The notes: generated from the letters alone by a model not told the origin. Shown: positions 52,133-61,301, counted from the stretch's first letter. The stretch: DNA of 64,000 nucleotides from Lactiplantibacillus songbeiensis (GCF_005405125.1 NZ_BJDL01000020.1:1-64000), one strand, 5' to 3'. Numbers and translations: made by a program.

Positions 52133-53527
52133 ATGAAACTAGCAAAAACGAAGGACCGTTCAGCGATGGTAGCCACGAAAGGCAGTACGGGGATCCATTC
52201 GACTGGGACCGATAGTAAAAGCTTGGACGAAGTGAATGGGAGTGTGCGCGTTCCGAAGAATGCCAATTTCTGGCGAACGTTGGTGGCCTATACTGGGCCA
52301 GGCGCACTAGTGGCAGTCGGTTATATGGACCCAGGGAACTGGATCACGTCGATTGCCGGGGGTTCACAATATAAGTACGCGCTGTTATCGGTTATCTTAC
52401 TTTCAAGTTTGATTGCGATGTTACTGCAAGCGATGGCCGCCCGGTTAGGGATTGTAACGGGGAAAGATTTAGCCCAATTGACCCGCGAGCGGACATCTAA
52501 GCGCATGGGAATTTTCCTATGGGTGATTACTGAATTAGCTATTATGGCGACCGATGTGGCTGAAATTATTGGTTCAGGGATTGCGTTAAAGCTGTTGTTT
52601 GGGTTCCCATTAATTGTTGGGATCTTGATTACGACCGCGGATGTTTTGATCCTATTACTCTTAATGAAGTTAGGCTTCCGTAAGATTGAAGCGATTGTGG
52701 CAACGCTGGTAGCGGTGATTCTCTTCGTCTTCTTATATGAAGTGATTATCTCCCAACCAAACGTACCGCAAATGTTAAAAGGCTACGTGCCAACCACTCA
52801 AATTGTCAGCAACCAATCCATGCTTTACTTAGCATTAGGGATTGTTGGGGCAACGGTTATGCCGCATAACTTGTATCTAGGCTCTTCCATCTCGCAAACA
52901 CGGGCAGTTGATCGCAATGATGAAAAAGAAGTGGCTAAAGCCGTTAAGTTCACGACGATTGATTCTAATATTCAATTATCCGTGGCCTTTGTGGTCAATA
53001 GTTTACTCTTGATTTTGGGTGCGGCATTATTCTTTGGAACTAAGGGTGATTTAGGCCGGTTCGTTGATTTATACAATGCGTTAGGTAACAGTAAGATTGT
53101 TGGCTCGATTGCAAGCCCGGTCTTGAGTATGTTATTCGCTGTCGCTTTGCTATCTTCCGGTCAAAGTTCCACAATTACTGGGACGCTTTCCGGACAGATT
53201 ATCATGGAAGGGTTCATCCGTTTGAAGATGCCATTATGGGCACAACGGTTATTGACCCGATTAATCTCCGTCGCTCCAGTTTTGGCTTTCGCGATTTACT
53301 ACCATGGTAATGAAGCCAAGATTGAAAGTCTCTTAACGTTCTCACAAGTCTTCTTAAGTATCGCGTTGCCATTTGCGATGATTCCACTGGTTATGTTTAC
53401 TAGTGATAAGAAACTGATGGGGAACTTCAAGAACCGCGAGTGGGTCAAGTGGACGGCTTGGGTCATTACTGCAATTTTGATTGTCTTGAATATCTACTTA
53501 ATCTTACAAACGGTTGGCTTAGTTTAA
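52133..53527 (+). CDS. mntH: NRAMP-family manganese transporter
   Basis: 464 residues, eleven membrane spans. The metal-binding motifs MDPGNWITS (first unwound helix) and MPHNLYLGS (sixth helix) are both intact. It imports Mn(II) with protons; lactobacilli accumulate Mn against oxidative stress and often have several paralogues. The N-terminal 45 residues are hydrophilic and longer than in E. coli MntH. GAGAGGG precedes the ATG. Confidence 0.94.
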   Translation: MKLAKTKDRSAMVATKGSTGIHSTGTDSKSLDEVNGSVRVPKNANFWRTLVAYTGPGALVAVGYMDPGNWITSIAGGSQYKYALLSVILLSSLIAMLLQAMAARLGIVTGKDLAQLTRERTSKRMGIFLWVITELAIMATDVAEIIGSGIALKLLFGFPLIVGILITTADVLILLLLMKLGFRKIEAIVATLVAVILFVFLYEVIISQPNVPQMLKGYVPTTQIVSNQSMLYLALGIVGATVMPHNLYLGSSISQTRAVDRNDEKEVAKAVKFTTIDSNIQLSVAFVVNSLLLILGAALFFGTKGDLGRFVDLYNALGNSKIVGSIASPVLSMLFAVALLSSGQSSTITGTLSGQIIMEGFIRLKMPLWAQRLLTRLISVAPVLAFAIYYHGNEAKIESLLTFSQVFLSIALPFAMIPLVMFTSDKKLMGNFKNREWVKWTAWVITAILIVLNIYLILQTVGLV

Positions 53528-53547
53528 ATTTGAACTTAAACTTAATG

Positions 53548-53584
53548 TGACACGTTCAAGCGATTGCTTGAGCGTGTTTTTTTG
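53548..53584 (+). terminator. rho-independent terminator of mntH
   Basis: CACGTTCAAGC and GCTTGAGCGTG pair with one G-T across a 4-base loop, then TTTTTTT. Confidence 0.9.
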
Positions 53585-53750
53585 TGGCCTTGACTGTGCA
53601 AGAGCAGTTAAGGGAACACTATCGAAAAATGAAATCGTTTACTTTATTGCTGGATTACTTTAAGATTATGCTTAACAAGGTTCAGTAAGTGACTGAACCT
53701 TAGTCGACTGTTATGGAGGAGTAGCGGTTAATGCTTAGGAGGAGTAGTAG

Positions 53751-55175
53751 ATGATGAAAAGACAACTTATCGCGGGAATGATCGGGATTATTGGTGGCTT
53801 GACGGTGTTGTCAGCACCACTGACTAGCCAAGCGGTAGCAAGTTCGGGTTCAGCAGTGACCACGCGGACAGCCACGGTGCCGCTAACGCCCAAACCGTAC
53901 TATTCAGTGGGAACGGGGCATGGGTATCGACTGATTGATCAGGATCAACATGTTCAGTTGACAGCTACTCATGATTTAAAGACTACTTCCAAAACGACTT
54001 GGATGGTGAGTGCGCAAACGGATGTGTTGGTTGCAGGGACCACCGCACGCTATTATCGAGCGACCAATGCTAAAGATGGCGGTCAAACTTGGATTGCCGC
54101 GGATCATTTAAAACCCGGACGGCATTATCAAGCCGATACGATTAAAGTTAAGCGAGCTAAAAATTATATTAAAGCAAAAAAAGGCCGTCTCTTCCAGATG
54201 ACGGGACCCACAACGGCGCTGCAATTAGTTAACAGTCAACCCTTAAGCGCCAAGCAAACCTATCGTGCAACGAAACAACGCTATTTCTATCGACATGGGA
54301 CGAAGTACTTGTACTTTTATGTCACGACTAAGAAAGGGGTTAGGGGTTGGGTCTGGCATCGGTACTTAAAAGCGGGGACTTATTACGATGTCGCTAAGCA
54401 ACAGGCTGCGATTAAAAAGAAACTACAAACTTACCTCAATAGTGTGACTAAGCAACGGACAACCGCAGTTGCATTTTATAACTTAACGCCGAAAAAAGAC
54501 AGTCCAGCTGCTAAAGCTAAGCAAGCGGCAGTTTATCAAGCTGGTAAATTAGCCGTTAGTGCGCATGGCAGTCAAGTGACGGTTTCGGCTAGTACGTATA
54601 AGCTCTATATTGCGGCATATTTGATGCACTTGAAGCAGCAACATCGATTTTCTTGGACGAAAGCCAATACTGCGGGTATCCAGCGGATGATTGTTCAAAG
54701 TGCGAATGATTACCCGGTCAGTATATTACGGCGTTATGGGCGCACCAATATTAACCATTGGCTGGCATCACAAGGCTATTACGGGGGTGTCTTTAGTGCC
54801 AATCATGATTCGGTGACGACGGCCAATAGCTTAATGCGTGTCTTACGGGACCTAGCAACGGGTAAACGTGCGTTTAAAAATGCGACTGATCGAGCTCGAA
54901 TTTTAAACTTAATGGGTCAACAGATCTATCGTAAAGGCATTCCAACGGGAGCAGATCGGGCTAACGCTGGGACGACCGTGCAAGATAAAGTCGGTTTTTT
55001 AGCTGATTATGGTCAAAATTACAACGGCGATGCGGGGATTGTGACCTTACCAAATGGGCAACGCTACATCTTAGTGGTCCTAACTTGGCGTCAATATGGT
55101 GGCAACAGTGCCAGCTTTGTTGATTTTCCAAAAATTGCTAAAATAACTGAAAAGGTCCAACAAATTGTTTATTAA
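53751..55175 (+). CDS. secreted serine-hydrolase-like protein (class A beta-lactamase fold) with SH3-like repeats
   Basis: 474 residues. A signal peptide (residues 1-30, LTSQAVA) leads to a region with SH3/GW-like repeats (about 50-210, TTWMVSAQTDVLVAG, TYRATKQRYFY and RGWVWHRYL). The C-terminal domain has the motifs of beta-lactamase-like hydrolases: Ser281-Thr-Tyr-Lys284, SAND (317-320) and DKVGF (about 412). The general-base Glu of true beta-lactamases is not evident, so a role in the cell wall is more likely than antibiotic resistance. AGGAGG precedes ATG 53751, and a duplicated GGAGGAGTAG lies just upstream. Confidence 0.75.
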   Translation: MMKRQLIAGMIGIIGGLTVLSAPLTSQAVASSGSAVTTRTATVPLTPKPYYSVGTGHGYRLIDQDQHVQLTATHDLKTTSKTTWMVSAQTDVLVAGTTARYYRATNAKDGGQTWIAADHLKPGRHYQADTIKVKRAKNYIKAKKGRLFQMTGPTTALQLVNSQPLSAKQTYRATKQRYFYRHGTKYLYFYVTTKKGVRGWVWHRYLKAGTYYDVAKQQAAIKKKLQTYLNSVTKQRTTAVAFYNLTPKKDSPAAKAKQAAVYQAGKLAVSAHGSQVTVSASTYKLYIAAYLMHLKQQHRFSWTKANTAGIQRMIVQSANDYPVSILRRYGRTNINHWLASQGYYGGVFSANHDSVTTANSLMRVLRDLATGKRAFKNATDRARILNLMGQQIYRKGIPTGADRANAGTTVQDKVGFLADYGQNYNGDAGIVTLPNGQRYILVVLTWRQYGGNSASFVDFPKIAKITEKVQQIVY

Positions 55176-55186
55176 TAATCAATCAG

Positions 55187-55216
55187 GGGTTGGTGTCAGC
55201 ACCGGCTCTTTTTGTT
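55187..55216 (+). terminator. probable rho-independent terminator
   Basis: GGGTTGGTG and CACCGGCTC pair imperfectly across a 4-base loop, with TTTTTG behind. It lies directly after the secreted hydrolase gene. Confidence 0.55.
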
Positions 55217-55842
55217 TATCCCGCGCAGGCCAGGGCAAACGGAGTCGGCTGCAGTAAGTTGGCAAGTAACGGTAAGATCCCGTGCTCTAAATCATAAATA
55301 TCGGTAATTGGCGTGTTCGTAGGCAAGGTCTGCAGGGCTTTTAGGAGTGCTGCTTGTGACCAGACTTGCGGTTCACCGGGTAATTGTAAACCAGCTTCTG
55401 GTGTTTGAACGAGGGCTGGGGCCAAGTCTTGGACGAAATAGGCAAAGTTAGGCGCGGTATTTAAGAGCAGCGTTAACAGACTAACTTGTTGCGGGTCAAC
55501 TTGGGCAGCCAGAATGTGCATTTGATTCGGCGGGTAGACCATGGCGGTGAAGTGATCCGGGGTTAATGAGGGACGCTGTTTAGTTGGGGCAGCTAAGGTG
55601 ACATTAATGCCTAGTTTCCAACTGGCAATTAATAAGACTGGTAAAACAGCGGTATTATCCAAACTAATCAGCAATTGTTGGCCGGCACCGACTGATTGCT
55701 GTTGCAGGCTGGTGCGACAAAGGGCAATATCTTCTAACAGATCACCGCCTGTATACCAAATGCCCTGCGCTTGATTCTTGATCAGGGCAGCTTGGCGATG
55801 CAATTGAAGTTGGGTTTCGATTTGGTCAGTTAAAGTTGACAT
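55216..55842 (-). CDS. AMP-binding-enzyme-like protein, N-terminal part only
   Basis: 208 residues. The stretch LLISLDNTAVLPVLLIASWKLGINVTLAAP resembles (in parts) the N-terminal subdomain of acyl-CoA synthetase or AMP ligases. The P-loop, the adenylate motif and the whole C-terminal domain are missing, and the protein ends normally at TAA. It may be a degenerate paralogue, or a small protein that keeps only a binding subdomain. GGAGG lies eight bases before the ATG. Confidence 0.55.
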   Translation of the reverse strand: MSTLTDQIETQLQLHRQAALIKNQAQGIWYTGGDLLEDIALCRTSLQQQSVGAGQQLLISLDNTAVLPVLLIASWKLGINVTLAAPTKQRPSLTPDHFTAMVYPPNQMHILAAQVDPQQVSLLTLLLNTAPNFAYFVQDLAPALVQTPEAGLQLPGEPQVWSQAALLKALQTLPTNTPITDIYDLEHGILPLLANLLQPTPFALACAG

Positions 55843-55876
55843 GGTGGCGACCTCCTAGACTATAGTCGTTGCTGGT

Positions 55877-56176
55877 TTATTTTGTTGGGGCGTATTTGGC
55901 TTTGCTGATACTTTCAGCGCTGGTATCAATGGTGTCTAACACAAAATTCTGGGTAGATTTAGCAGTTAGTTTAGTTGCTTTGGGAGTTAAGTCGTGTTTC
56001 ACGACAACGGTTGCTTTGGTTGCCAAGTTGGTGTCTCGATTGACGCGGGTGACTAAGGTAGTTGAGGTTTGCGCTGGGGCGGCTGGCTTGGTATCGGCTA
56101 AGGCTGTCCCAGTTGTGGCAAATAACGTTCCGGCGGCCATTAAGGTAATCGTTAATTTCGTCAATAAGTTTTTCAT
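55877..56176 (-). CDS. small secreted protein of unknown function
   Basis: 99 residues. It starts MKNLLTKLTITLMAAGTLFA, with a cleavage site after TALA (about residue 27), and the mature part is Thr/Lys/Ala-rich with no Cys. No domain is recognisable. AAAGGAG precedes the ATG well. It lies between the AMP-binding-like gene and an unknown 83-residue gene on the same strand, possibly one transcript. Confidence 0.65.
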   Translation of the reverse strand: MKNLLTKLTITLMAAGTLFATTGTALADTKPAAPAQTSTTLVTRVNRDTNLATKATVVVKHDLTPKATKLTAKSTQNFVLDTIDTSAESISKAKYAPTK

Positions 56177-56216
56177 TGTAATCGAACTCCTTTTAGTTGT
56201 GTCATTATTTTTAGGT

Positions 56217-56468
56217 TTAGTTAGTGGCTGGCATTAACCAGTCATTTGACAGTAGTTGATGAAACTTGCGCCCCATTGGCACCCAAAGTTGGTTGCGGCA
56301 TAAGTCGCGGGCGGTGTCCCAGAATAGCGGATCGCTTAGTTGATCGTTGCTTAGCTTCACTTGGAAGTAGTCGCCGTCTTCGGTCTGGGCGATCACCATC
56401 GGGTAGAAGACCTTGACCAAGTGAACGGCCGTGATGTTTTTAATCTTAGGATCGGTATCTAATAACAT
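56217..56468 (-). CDS. hypothetical protein, 83 residues
   Basis: A soluble, acidic-to-neutral protein: MLLDTDPKIKNITAVHLVKV followed by IAQTEDGDYFQVKLSND and a WVPMGRKFHQLL block. No family is recognised. The ATG at 56468 is preferred since AAGGAG lies eight bases upstream; an ATG at 56474 is only two bases from it. Confidence 0.6.
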   Translation of the reverse strand: MLLDTDPKIKNITAVHLVKVFYPMVIAQTEDGDYFQVKLSNDQLSDPLFWDTARDLCRNQLWVPMGRKFHQLLSNDWLMPATN

Positions 56469-56584
56469 TTGCATCGCTCCTTGCTTGACTTGAATGACTA
56501 TAGTTTACCGGCAAAACGAGCTGGCAACTATCGAGTTTTCGTAAGCGTTAAATAAGAATTTCTTAGAAACTAATTTATTTTTAG

Positions 56585-56630
56585 ACAAAAACAGCACCAA
56601 AGCTTGATTTGTCAAGCTTTGGTGCTGTTT
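56585..56630 (-). terminator. rho-independent terminator of the two-component operon
   Basis: AAACAGCACCAAAGCTTG and its exact complement pair across a 6-base loop; the minus strand continues in TTTTTGTC. Confidence 0.9.
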
Positions 56631-56638
56631 AGCTGGCT

Positions 56639-58024
56639 TTAGTTTTTTGACCAAACAATCGTAAAAATACTACCTTGCGGGTGGTTATTGACGATTTTGA
56701 TGGTTGCTTGGTTCAATGAAACGAGTTGTTGCACGATGGCTAGGCCGAGTCCGCTACCTTCAATGGCCTGTGAGCGTGATTGATCGACGCGATAGAAGCG
56801 TTGGAAAACAGCTGCTTTTTGGTCGTCGGGAATCCCTTCACCTAAGTCCGCTACTGTCAGTTGAATCTGTTGCTTGGTTTGCGTCAAACCCAACGTAATC
56901 GGCTGGTCATGAGGTGAGTATTTGTGAGCATTGTCGAGCAGAGCCACAATGATTTGTTGCAGCATTTCGGCATTGCCCTTAACATGAATATTTTGGTCGA
57001 CAGCTAGCTTTAACGCTTGTGGTGCTAACGATGGTTGGTAATGTTCACCTAGTTGCAAGACTAGATAGGATAAGTCTTGATCGCTGAGTTCGATTTTGGC
57101 CCGATCTGCGCGTGATAGGTGTAGCAAGTTCTCAATTAAATGTTGCATGCGCAGTGATTCTTCATCAATGAAACTTAGTGATTCAGGAATCACTTCTGGA
57201 TGGGCGTCACCCCGGCGGCGAATTAAGCTGAGATTGCCACGAATCGCGGCAATCGGTGTCCGTAATTCGTGTGAGGCATCCGAAATGAATTGCCGTTCGT
57301 GCTGAAGCCGTTGATTTTGAGCAACTAATAGTTCGTTGAATGCTTGGCCTAAGTCCGTAATTTCACGCGGGCTGCTTGGCACGGTCAGAGTCGGTTGGTC
57401 AGCTTCAGGGTCATTAGAGGTGTACTTAGTTTCGTGTAGTAAAGCAATGGTTGGGGCACTTAAACGCAAGGCCAACCGGTGTGCCCACCACGTTCCCAGT
57501 GCTAACGTGGCCAGCATGACGATGATGATTAAGACAATCAAGACCAGCAGACTATTGATTAAACGACGGAGACTGACCCAGAGCTGGTACGTATTTTGAC
57601 CGTCTTTTTGTGAATAGGCTAAAAAGAAACCAAAGCCCCGTACATAGACGAGACTACCTAGTAATTTCGTCTGATTTTTAGCAAAAAAGGCTTTTGATGA
57701 TGGTGACGTTAAGATGGTTTGCTTATTCTTTGTCGTGGTGGTGAGTGTCGCATCGTTGGTTGTGACGCGAATAAAAGCCGGTTGCTTCGAGTTGCGCGTT
57801 GTCGTATTGTTCCAATGAATAAAGCTAGGCACGTCTTTAATATTGGCTTGGTGCAAGCTATTCATTAAGTCATGGGCTTCATGCGTGGTATTAACCGTTT
57901 GTTGGGTGCCGACGACAATCAAGATAATGGCACTGATGGCTAAGGTAATGATTAAAACCAGTCGCTTGACGGCTTGATTTATGAGCTGCTCATAGGTTGG
58001 AGTAGCGGCATTTTTAGTTGGCAT
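56639..58024 (-). CDS. sensor histidine kinase
   Basis: 461 residues: membrane span 1 (about 21-40), an extracellular region of about 115 residues, span 2 (about 157-178), a HAMP-like linker, the dimerisation helix with His252 in ISDASHELRTPIAAIRG, and an ATPase domain with LLDNAHKYSP (N box), VADLGEGIPD (G1) and GSGLGLAIV (G2). It phosphorylates the regulator encoded just upstream, whose end overlaps its start by 11 bases. The domain layout resembles ArlS-type kinases; the stimulus is unknown. Confidence 0.92.
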   Translation of the reverse strand: MPTKNAATPTYEQLINQAVKRLVLIITLAISAIILIVVGTQQTVNTTHEAHDLMNSLHQANIKDVPSFIHWNNTTTRNSKQPAFIRVTTNDATLTTTTKNKQTILTSPSSKAFFAKNQTKLLGSLVYVRGFGFFLAYSQKDGQNTYQLWVSLRRLINSLLVLIVLIIIVMLATLALGTWWAHRLALRLSAPTIALLHETKYTSNDPEADQPTLTVPSSPREITDLGQAFNELLVAQNQRLQHERQFISDASHELRTPIAAIRGNLSLIRRRGDAHPEVIPESLSFIDEESLRMQHLIENLLHLSRADRAKIELSDQDLSYLVLQLGEHYQPSLAPQALKLAVDQNIHVKGNAEMLQQIIVALLDNAHKYSPHDQPITLGLTQTKQQIQLTVADLGEGIPDDQKAAVFQRFYRVDQSRSQAIEGSGLGLAIVQQLVSLNQATIKIVNNHPQGSIFTIVWSKN

Positions 58025-58715
58025 TGGCAGTCGACTTCCTTAATTTATAACCGACCCCGCGCACCGTTTTAATTAACGGCGTGGGACTGTCACCATCGAC
58101 TTTACTGCGCAAGTAGCCGACATAGACATCCACGACGTTTTGCTGGCCGAGAAAGTCGGCGCCCCAGACTTGGTCGAGTAAGTCATCACGAGTGAAGACC
58201 TGATCGGGATGTGCCAGGAAGAATTGTAACAAGTCGTACTCACGATGGGTGAGCTGGACTTCGGCCCCGGCACAGGTCACGCGATGGGCTTTGGTATCGA
58301 GGATGACATCATCTAATTGGTAGATTTGATTTGGTTCCGTTTGATTTTCAGCGCGCCGCTGAATCACCCGAATGCGGGCTAATAATTCTTCAATCTCAAA
58401 AGGTTTGGTGATGTAATCGTCAGCGCCGTTGTCTAGGCCGGCCACTTTATCACCAATGTAATCGCGGGCAGTCATAATGATGACAGGGACTTGGTCGTGT
58501 TTACGAATACGCCGCAAGACTTCCATCCCGTCAAGCTTCGGCAACATCCAGTCTAATAGAATTAATAAAAGGTCATTTTTATATTGGTCGTAACTCGCCA
58601 TTGCGGCTAAGCCATCATTGGCGACAACGACATCAAAGTCTTCAAATTGGAGTTCTTTAGTTAGGTATCCCGATAAACTTAATTCATCTTCAACGATTAA
58701 AATCGTCTTTTTCAT
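58014..58715 (-). CDS. OmpR-family response regulator
   Basis: 233 residues. The receiver domain has acidic ED pair at residues 9-10 and phosphoacceptor Asp55 in LILLDWMLPK, with Lys in ITKPFEIEELLARI. The winged helix (about 130-228) has LTHREYDLLQFFLAHPDQVFTRDDLLDQVWG (in parts) and TVRGVGYKL. It overlaps the kinase gene by 11 bases, so both are made together. Targets are unknown. Confidence 0.94.
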   Translation of the reverse strand: MKKTILIVEDELSLSGYLTKELQFEDFDVVVANDGLAAMASYDQYKNDLLLILLDWMLPKLDGMEVLRRIRKHDQVPVIIMTARDYIGDKVAGLDNGADDYITKPFEIEELLARIRVIQRRAENQTEPNQIYQLDDVILDTKAHRVTCAGAEVQLTHREYDLLQFFLAHPDQVFTRDDLLDQVWGADFLGQQNVVDVYVGYLRSKVDGDSPTPLIKTVRGVGYKLRKSTANAN

Positions 58716-58798
58716 CGTTAGCTCAGTCCTTACTATTAGTAAATTTATCTTGAGTTTAGCATAGAAGCATGGCGTAAGTGTGAAAAATCCATTCTGAA

Positions 58799-59230
58799 TT
58801 GACCAGAGTGGTAAGCTAATCCAACTAGCAATAAACGATGGCTACGTTTGGTGCTAGTTGAAATTGCCGCTGCCGGTTAGATTCTAAAATACTGGAACGC
58901 CATGGGCCATTTTGAAGCTCAAAACGGTCTTTAAAACTGACCTTGGTCTAAGTCCGGGAAAGACACTCGCACTAAGGTCAACGATACGGCTATTTTAGAA
59001 TCCGACCTCTCGGCTAAGTAACTGAACTAAAAATAATCAATCGTTAATTCTTAAATTCCCGTTAGTTAACGACGGGCAGACCAGAATTGGCTCAGTGGTG
59101 TCGTTTATCTTAGCCGTGGTTTTCGGCTTAGATAAAGCCCGGCTTGCGAGACCGATCTTTGGCTCGCAAACGTGGCCACCACGTTCCAGCCAATTCTGGG
59201 CCAACCAGAGTGACATTTTAGTACCAAACG
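58799..59230 (+). repeat. composite repeat inserted next to an older repeat end
   Basis: 58799-58837 is the right end of one element (GACCAGAGTGGTAAGCTAAT and ACTAGCAATAAACG). A second, complete composite follows from 58845 (CGTTTGGTGCTAGTTGAAAT) to 59230 (GTACCAAACG). The bases ATGGCTA flank it on both sides (58838-58844 and 59231-59237), consistent with a target duplication. Stems include TTTATCTTAGCCG/CGGCTTAGATAAA and TTGCGAG/CTCGCAA, both changed on both arms relative to other copies. Confidence 0.88.
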
Positions 59231-59238
59231 ATGGCTAT

Positions 59239-59267
59239 AAAAAAAGATCTGATAGTTAATCAGATCG
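59239..59267 (-). terminator. rho-independent terminator (minus strand)
   Basis: GATCTGATT and ATCAGATC pair around a 4-base loop; on the minus strand TTTTTTT follows. Confidence 0.85.
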
Positions 59268-59289
59268 GTTGCTTTCAAATAATAGCGAT

Positions 59290-59601
59290 TTAACGAGTAT
59301 GAAATTGTGGGTGCAACATCTTAGGATGCTGATGATCATTGCCACGGTACTGAATCAGCCAATAATCATTTTGGGGTAGTGAATACCGGGCAATCACGTG
59401 AGAGACTACGTAACGAACGGTGTCAGCGTTAGCGTTGGTCCATAGACGCCAGGTGGGTAACTTAGCGGAATAGACGCGTTCCCAATCGCCTAAATCTTGC
59501 TCGGCGGCCGATAATGCGACTAACAGGTCAGTCTGCAGGTTTCCAGTTAATTCAATTAAATAACAGTATTCTTGCTGGTGCACTGATTCGGTCTTGATCA
59601 T
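59290..59601 (-). CDS. hypothetical protein, 103 residues
   Basis: A soluble protein with many aromatic residues (EYCYLIELTGN, LPTWRLWTNANAD, YWLIQYRGNDHQH). No known domain is visible. The ATG at 59601 has AAGGAG nine bases upstream. It stands alone and is divergent from the following small gene, with 231 bases between. Confidence 0.6.
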   Translation of the reverse strand: MIKTESVHQQEYCYLIELTGNLQTDLLVALSAAEQDLGDWERVYSAKLPTWRLWTNANADTVRYVVSHVIARYSLPQNDYWLIQYRGNDHQHPKMLHPQFHTR

Positions 59602-59770
59602 AATAGGCAACTCCTTTGGTGTAGATTAGCCTGGCTAACCGCCTAAGCCCATAAACAATCCTTCAAATATATAGTACAACCATTTGACTAATAAGCCTAG
59701 TATTTTAATTGACTGTTACTAAAATGTAATAATTACAGTTTCAGTTTAGCTTATTTCTAAGCGTATTCCC

Positions 59771-59807
59771 TTGACCTGAAACGCGTTTCAGCGGTTATAG
59801 TATAACC
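59771..59807 (+). promoter_or_regulatory. promoter with cre-like palindrome in its spacer
   Basis: TTGACC (59771-59776) is followed at once by TGAAACGCGTTTCA (59777-59790), a perfect palindrome of CcpA-site type. Then comes GGTTATAGTATAACC (59793-59807), a second palindrome that contains a TATAGT -10. The -35 to -10 spacing is 19. Two regulators could meet here. Confidence 0.6.
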
Positions 59808-59832
59808 AGAAGAACGAGAGGGGATGCGGGTA

Positions 59833-60102
59833 ATGGAGACTGGTATTTTAAAACAGATTGATTTAAAAACGATGATCGAACGCTATTTTTTTGTCGCGGT
59901 TGAACGGCAGGCTGATCAGATTAAAATCTGGTCGACGCAAGCTTTCAAACCACTGACAGTGACATTTAATATGCATGAATTACACATTCATCGTCAACGC
60001 GCCGAAGCGGCAATTGCAAATAAAAAATATGAATTTAATGATAATACGGGCGGCTTGGTTTCACAACTGGCTAATTGGCAACATGGGGTTAGTTTAGCTT
60101 AA
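59833..60102 (+). CDS. hypothetical protein, 89 residues
   Basis: It starts METGILKQIDLKTMIERYFF and contains a VAVERQADQIKIWSTQAFKP segment; no membrane span, signal peptide or known motif. The ATG at 59833 is spaced correctly from GAGAGGGG; an ATG at 59824 touches that site. The promoter with a perfect cre-type palindrome suggests carbon-source control. Confidence 0.6.
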   Translation: METGILKQIDLKTMIERYFFVAVERQADQIKIWSTQAFKPLTVTFNMHELHIHRQRAEAAIANKKYEFNDNTGGLVSQLANWQHGVSLA

Positions 60103-60198
60103 ATCAAGTAGTTGAGGCCGACATTATAAGGCTAAAACAGTTTGTAAGGATACTTAAGAATAGGCAGCGTAAGCGGTTAAACCGCCTGGGACAAAATT

Positions 60199-60250
60199 AA
60201 AGATAGGGGTTCAGAAAGTAACACCTAATTTCTGAACCCCTATCTTTAAT
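60199..60250. terminator. bidirectional rho-independent terminator
   Basis: AAAGATAGGGGTTCAGAAA and its complement form a 19-bp stem around a short loop; it lies between convergent genes. Confidence 0.88.
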
Positions 60251-60266
60251 TGTAAAAATTTGGCGT

Positions 60267-61301
60267 TTAATTGGTGGCTTCGGTATAAGTAATGGTATCT
60301 AAGCCATTCGTATCATAGTTCAAGTTATTGATACCATCGTAAGTCGTATTCAAGGCATTTAGCTTGGTTTCCATATTACTAATCGTTTCAGCTTTCAGGC
60401 CTAGTTGTTTGCGAATGGCATCAGAGGTCGCTTGCAATTTGGCCGTACTGGCGATTTGGTAAGAACTTGTATTGATCCAAGCGGGTGTTTCAATCATTTG
60501 GTGTGATTGAATGTGCTTGGTGTTCGCGCGGTCTTTAGTGGCTAAGGCCACTAAATCGTTGAAGCTTAAGTCGGTCCGTAAGTTGTTTTTCAGTGAACCT
60601 AGTAGTTGATTATAACGGGTTAAGGTCTTGGTGGCGGCAAGTTTGGTCAAGACGGCCTTCATCACTTGTTGCTGTCGTAATTGCCGGCCATAATCACCGC
60701 GTGGATCTTGGTAACGCATCCGGGTGTAAGTTAAGGCCTGTTTGCCGGTTAAATGATGCCGACCTTTGGTGATGGTAATGTGATCGTAACTGACTTTCAT
60801 CGGACTGGTAATGGTGACCCCGCCCACGGCATCTACAATCTGTTTTAAACCGCCCATATTTAAAGTGGCATAATAATCAATCGGAATGTTTAGTAGCCGA
60901 CCGACACTAGCTTTAGCCATCGTTGAGCCGCCGATATTATAGGCAGCATTTAACTTTTGGACGTTAGTCGTTTTGGTACCAACCATCTGTGCCAAGGTAT
61001 CTCTAGGAATACTGGTGATTACCGTCTTTTTCGTTTGTGGATTGATGGTCACGACCATAATAGTATCGGAATTGCCTTTATCAATGCGGCCATCTGCGCC
61101 GGTATCAGTACCAAGTAATAGCAGACTGATTGGCTGCGATGTCTTTAGTGTACTGCTAATATTACTGCCGGTATAAATCTGATCGGCGTATTGCGCTTTA
61201 GCCTGGTGAATCATGATACCTGCGACGATGGCGAAAATACCAACGACGAGTCCCATGACCCATAATAATGGCCGGCGTTTAGATTGTCCCATATGTTGCA
61301 T
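60267..61301 (-). CDS. LytR-CpsA-Psr (LCP) family cell wall protein
   Basis: 344 residues: a short cytoplasmic N-terminus, one membrane span (PLLWVMGLVVGIFAIVAGIM) and an extracellular LCP domain with LLLLGTDTGADGRIDKGNSD, SIPRDT, VGGVTI and TYTRMRYQDPRGDYGRQLRQQQ (in parts), which hold the Asp and Arg residues that bind polyprenyl pyrophosphate. LCP enzymes attach teichoic acids or polysaccharides to peptidoglycan. The ATG at 61301 is eight bases from GAGGGG. Several LCP paralogues per genome are usual. Confidence 0.92.
   Translation of the reverse strand: MQHMGQSKRRPLLWVMGLVVGIFAIVAGIMIHQAKAQYADQIYTGSNISSTLKTSQPISLLLLGTDTGADGRIDKGNSDTIMVVTINPQTKKTVITSIPRDTLAQMVGTKTTNVQKLNAAYNIGGSTMAKASVGRLLNIPIDYYATLNMGGLKQIVDAVGGVTITSPMKVSYDHITITKGRHHLTGKQALTYTRMRYQDPRGDYGRQLRQQQVMKAVLTKLAATKTLTRYNQLLGSLKNNLRTDLSFNDLVALATKDRANTKHIQSHQMIETPAWINTSSYQIASTAKLQATSDAIRKQLGLKAETISNMETKLNALNTTYDGINNLNYDTNGLDTITYTEATN

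Noticed and set aside
53628-53687. Nineteen-codon frame MKSFTLLLDYFKIMLNKVQ before the secreted hydrolase
   Set aside because: No suitably spaced ribosome binding site; the following AAGGTTCAG/CTGAACCTT hairpin lacks a T run, so neither a peptide nor a terminator is supported.
55869-56237. A 122-codon plus-strand open frame with hydrophobic stretches
   Set aside because: It is antisense to the small secreted protein, which has a clear signal peptide and a good ribosome binding site; the hydrophobic look comes from complementing its Thr/Lys/Ala codons.
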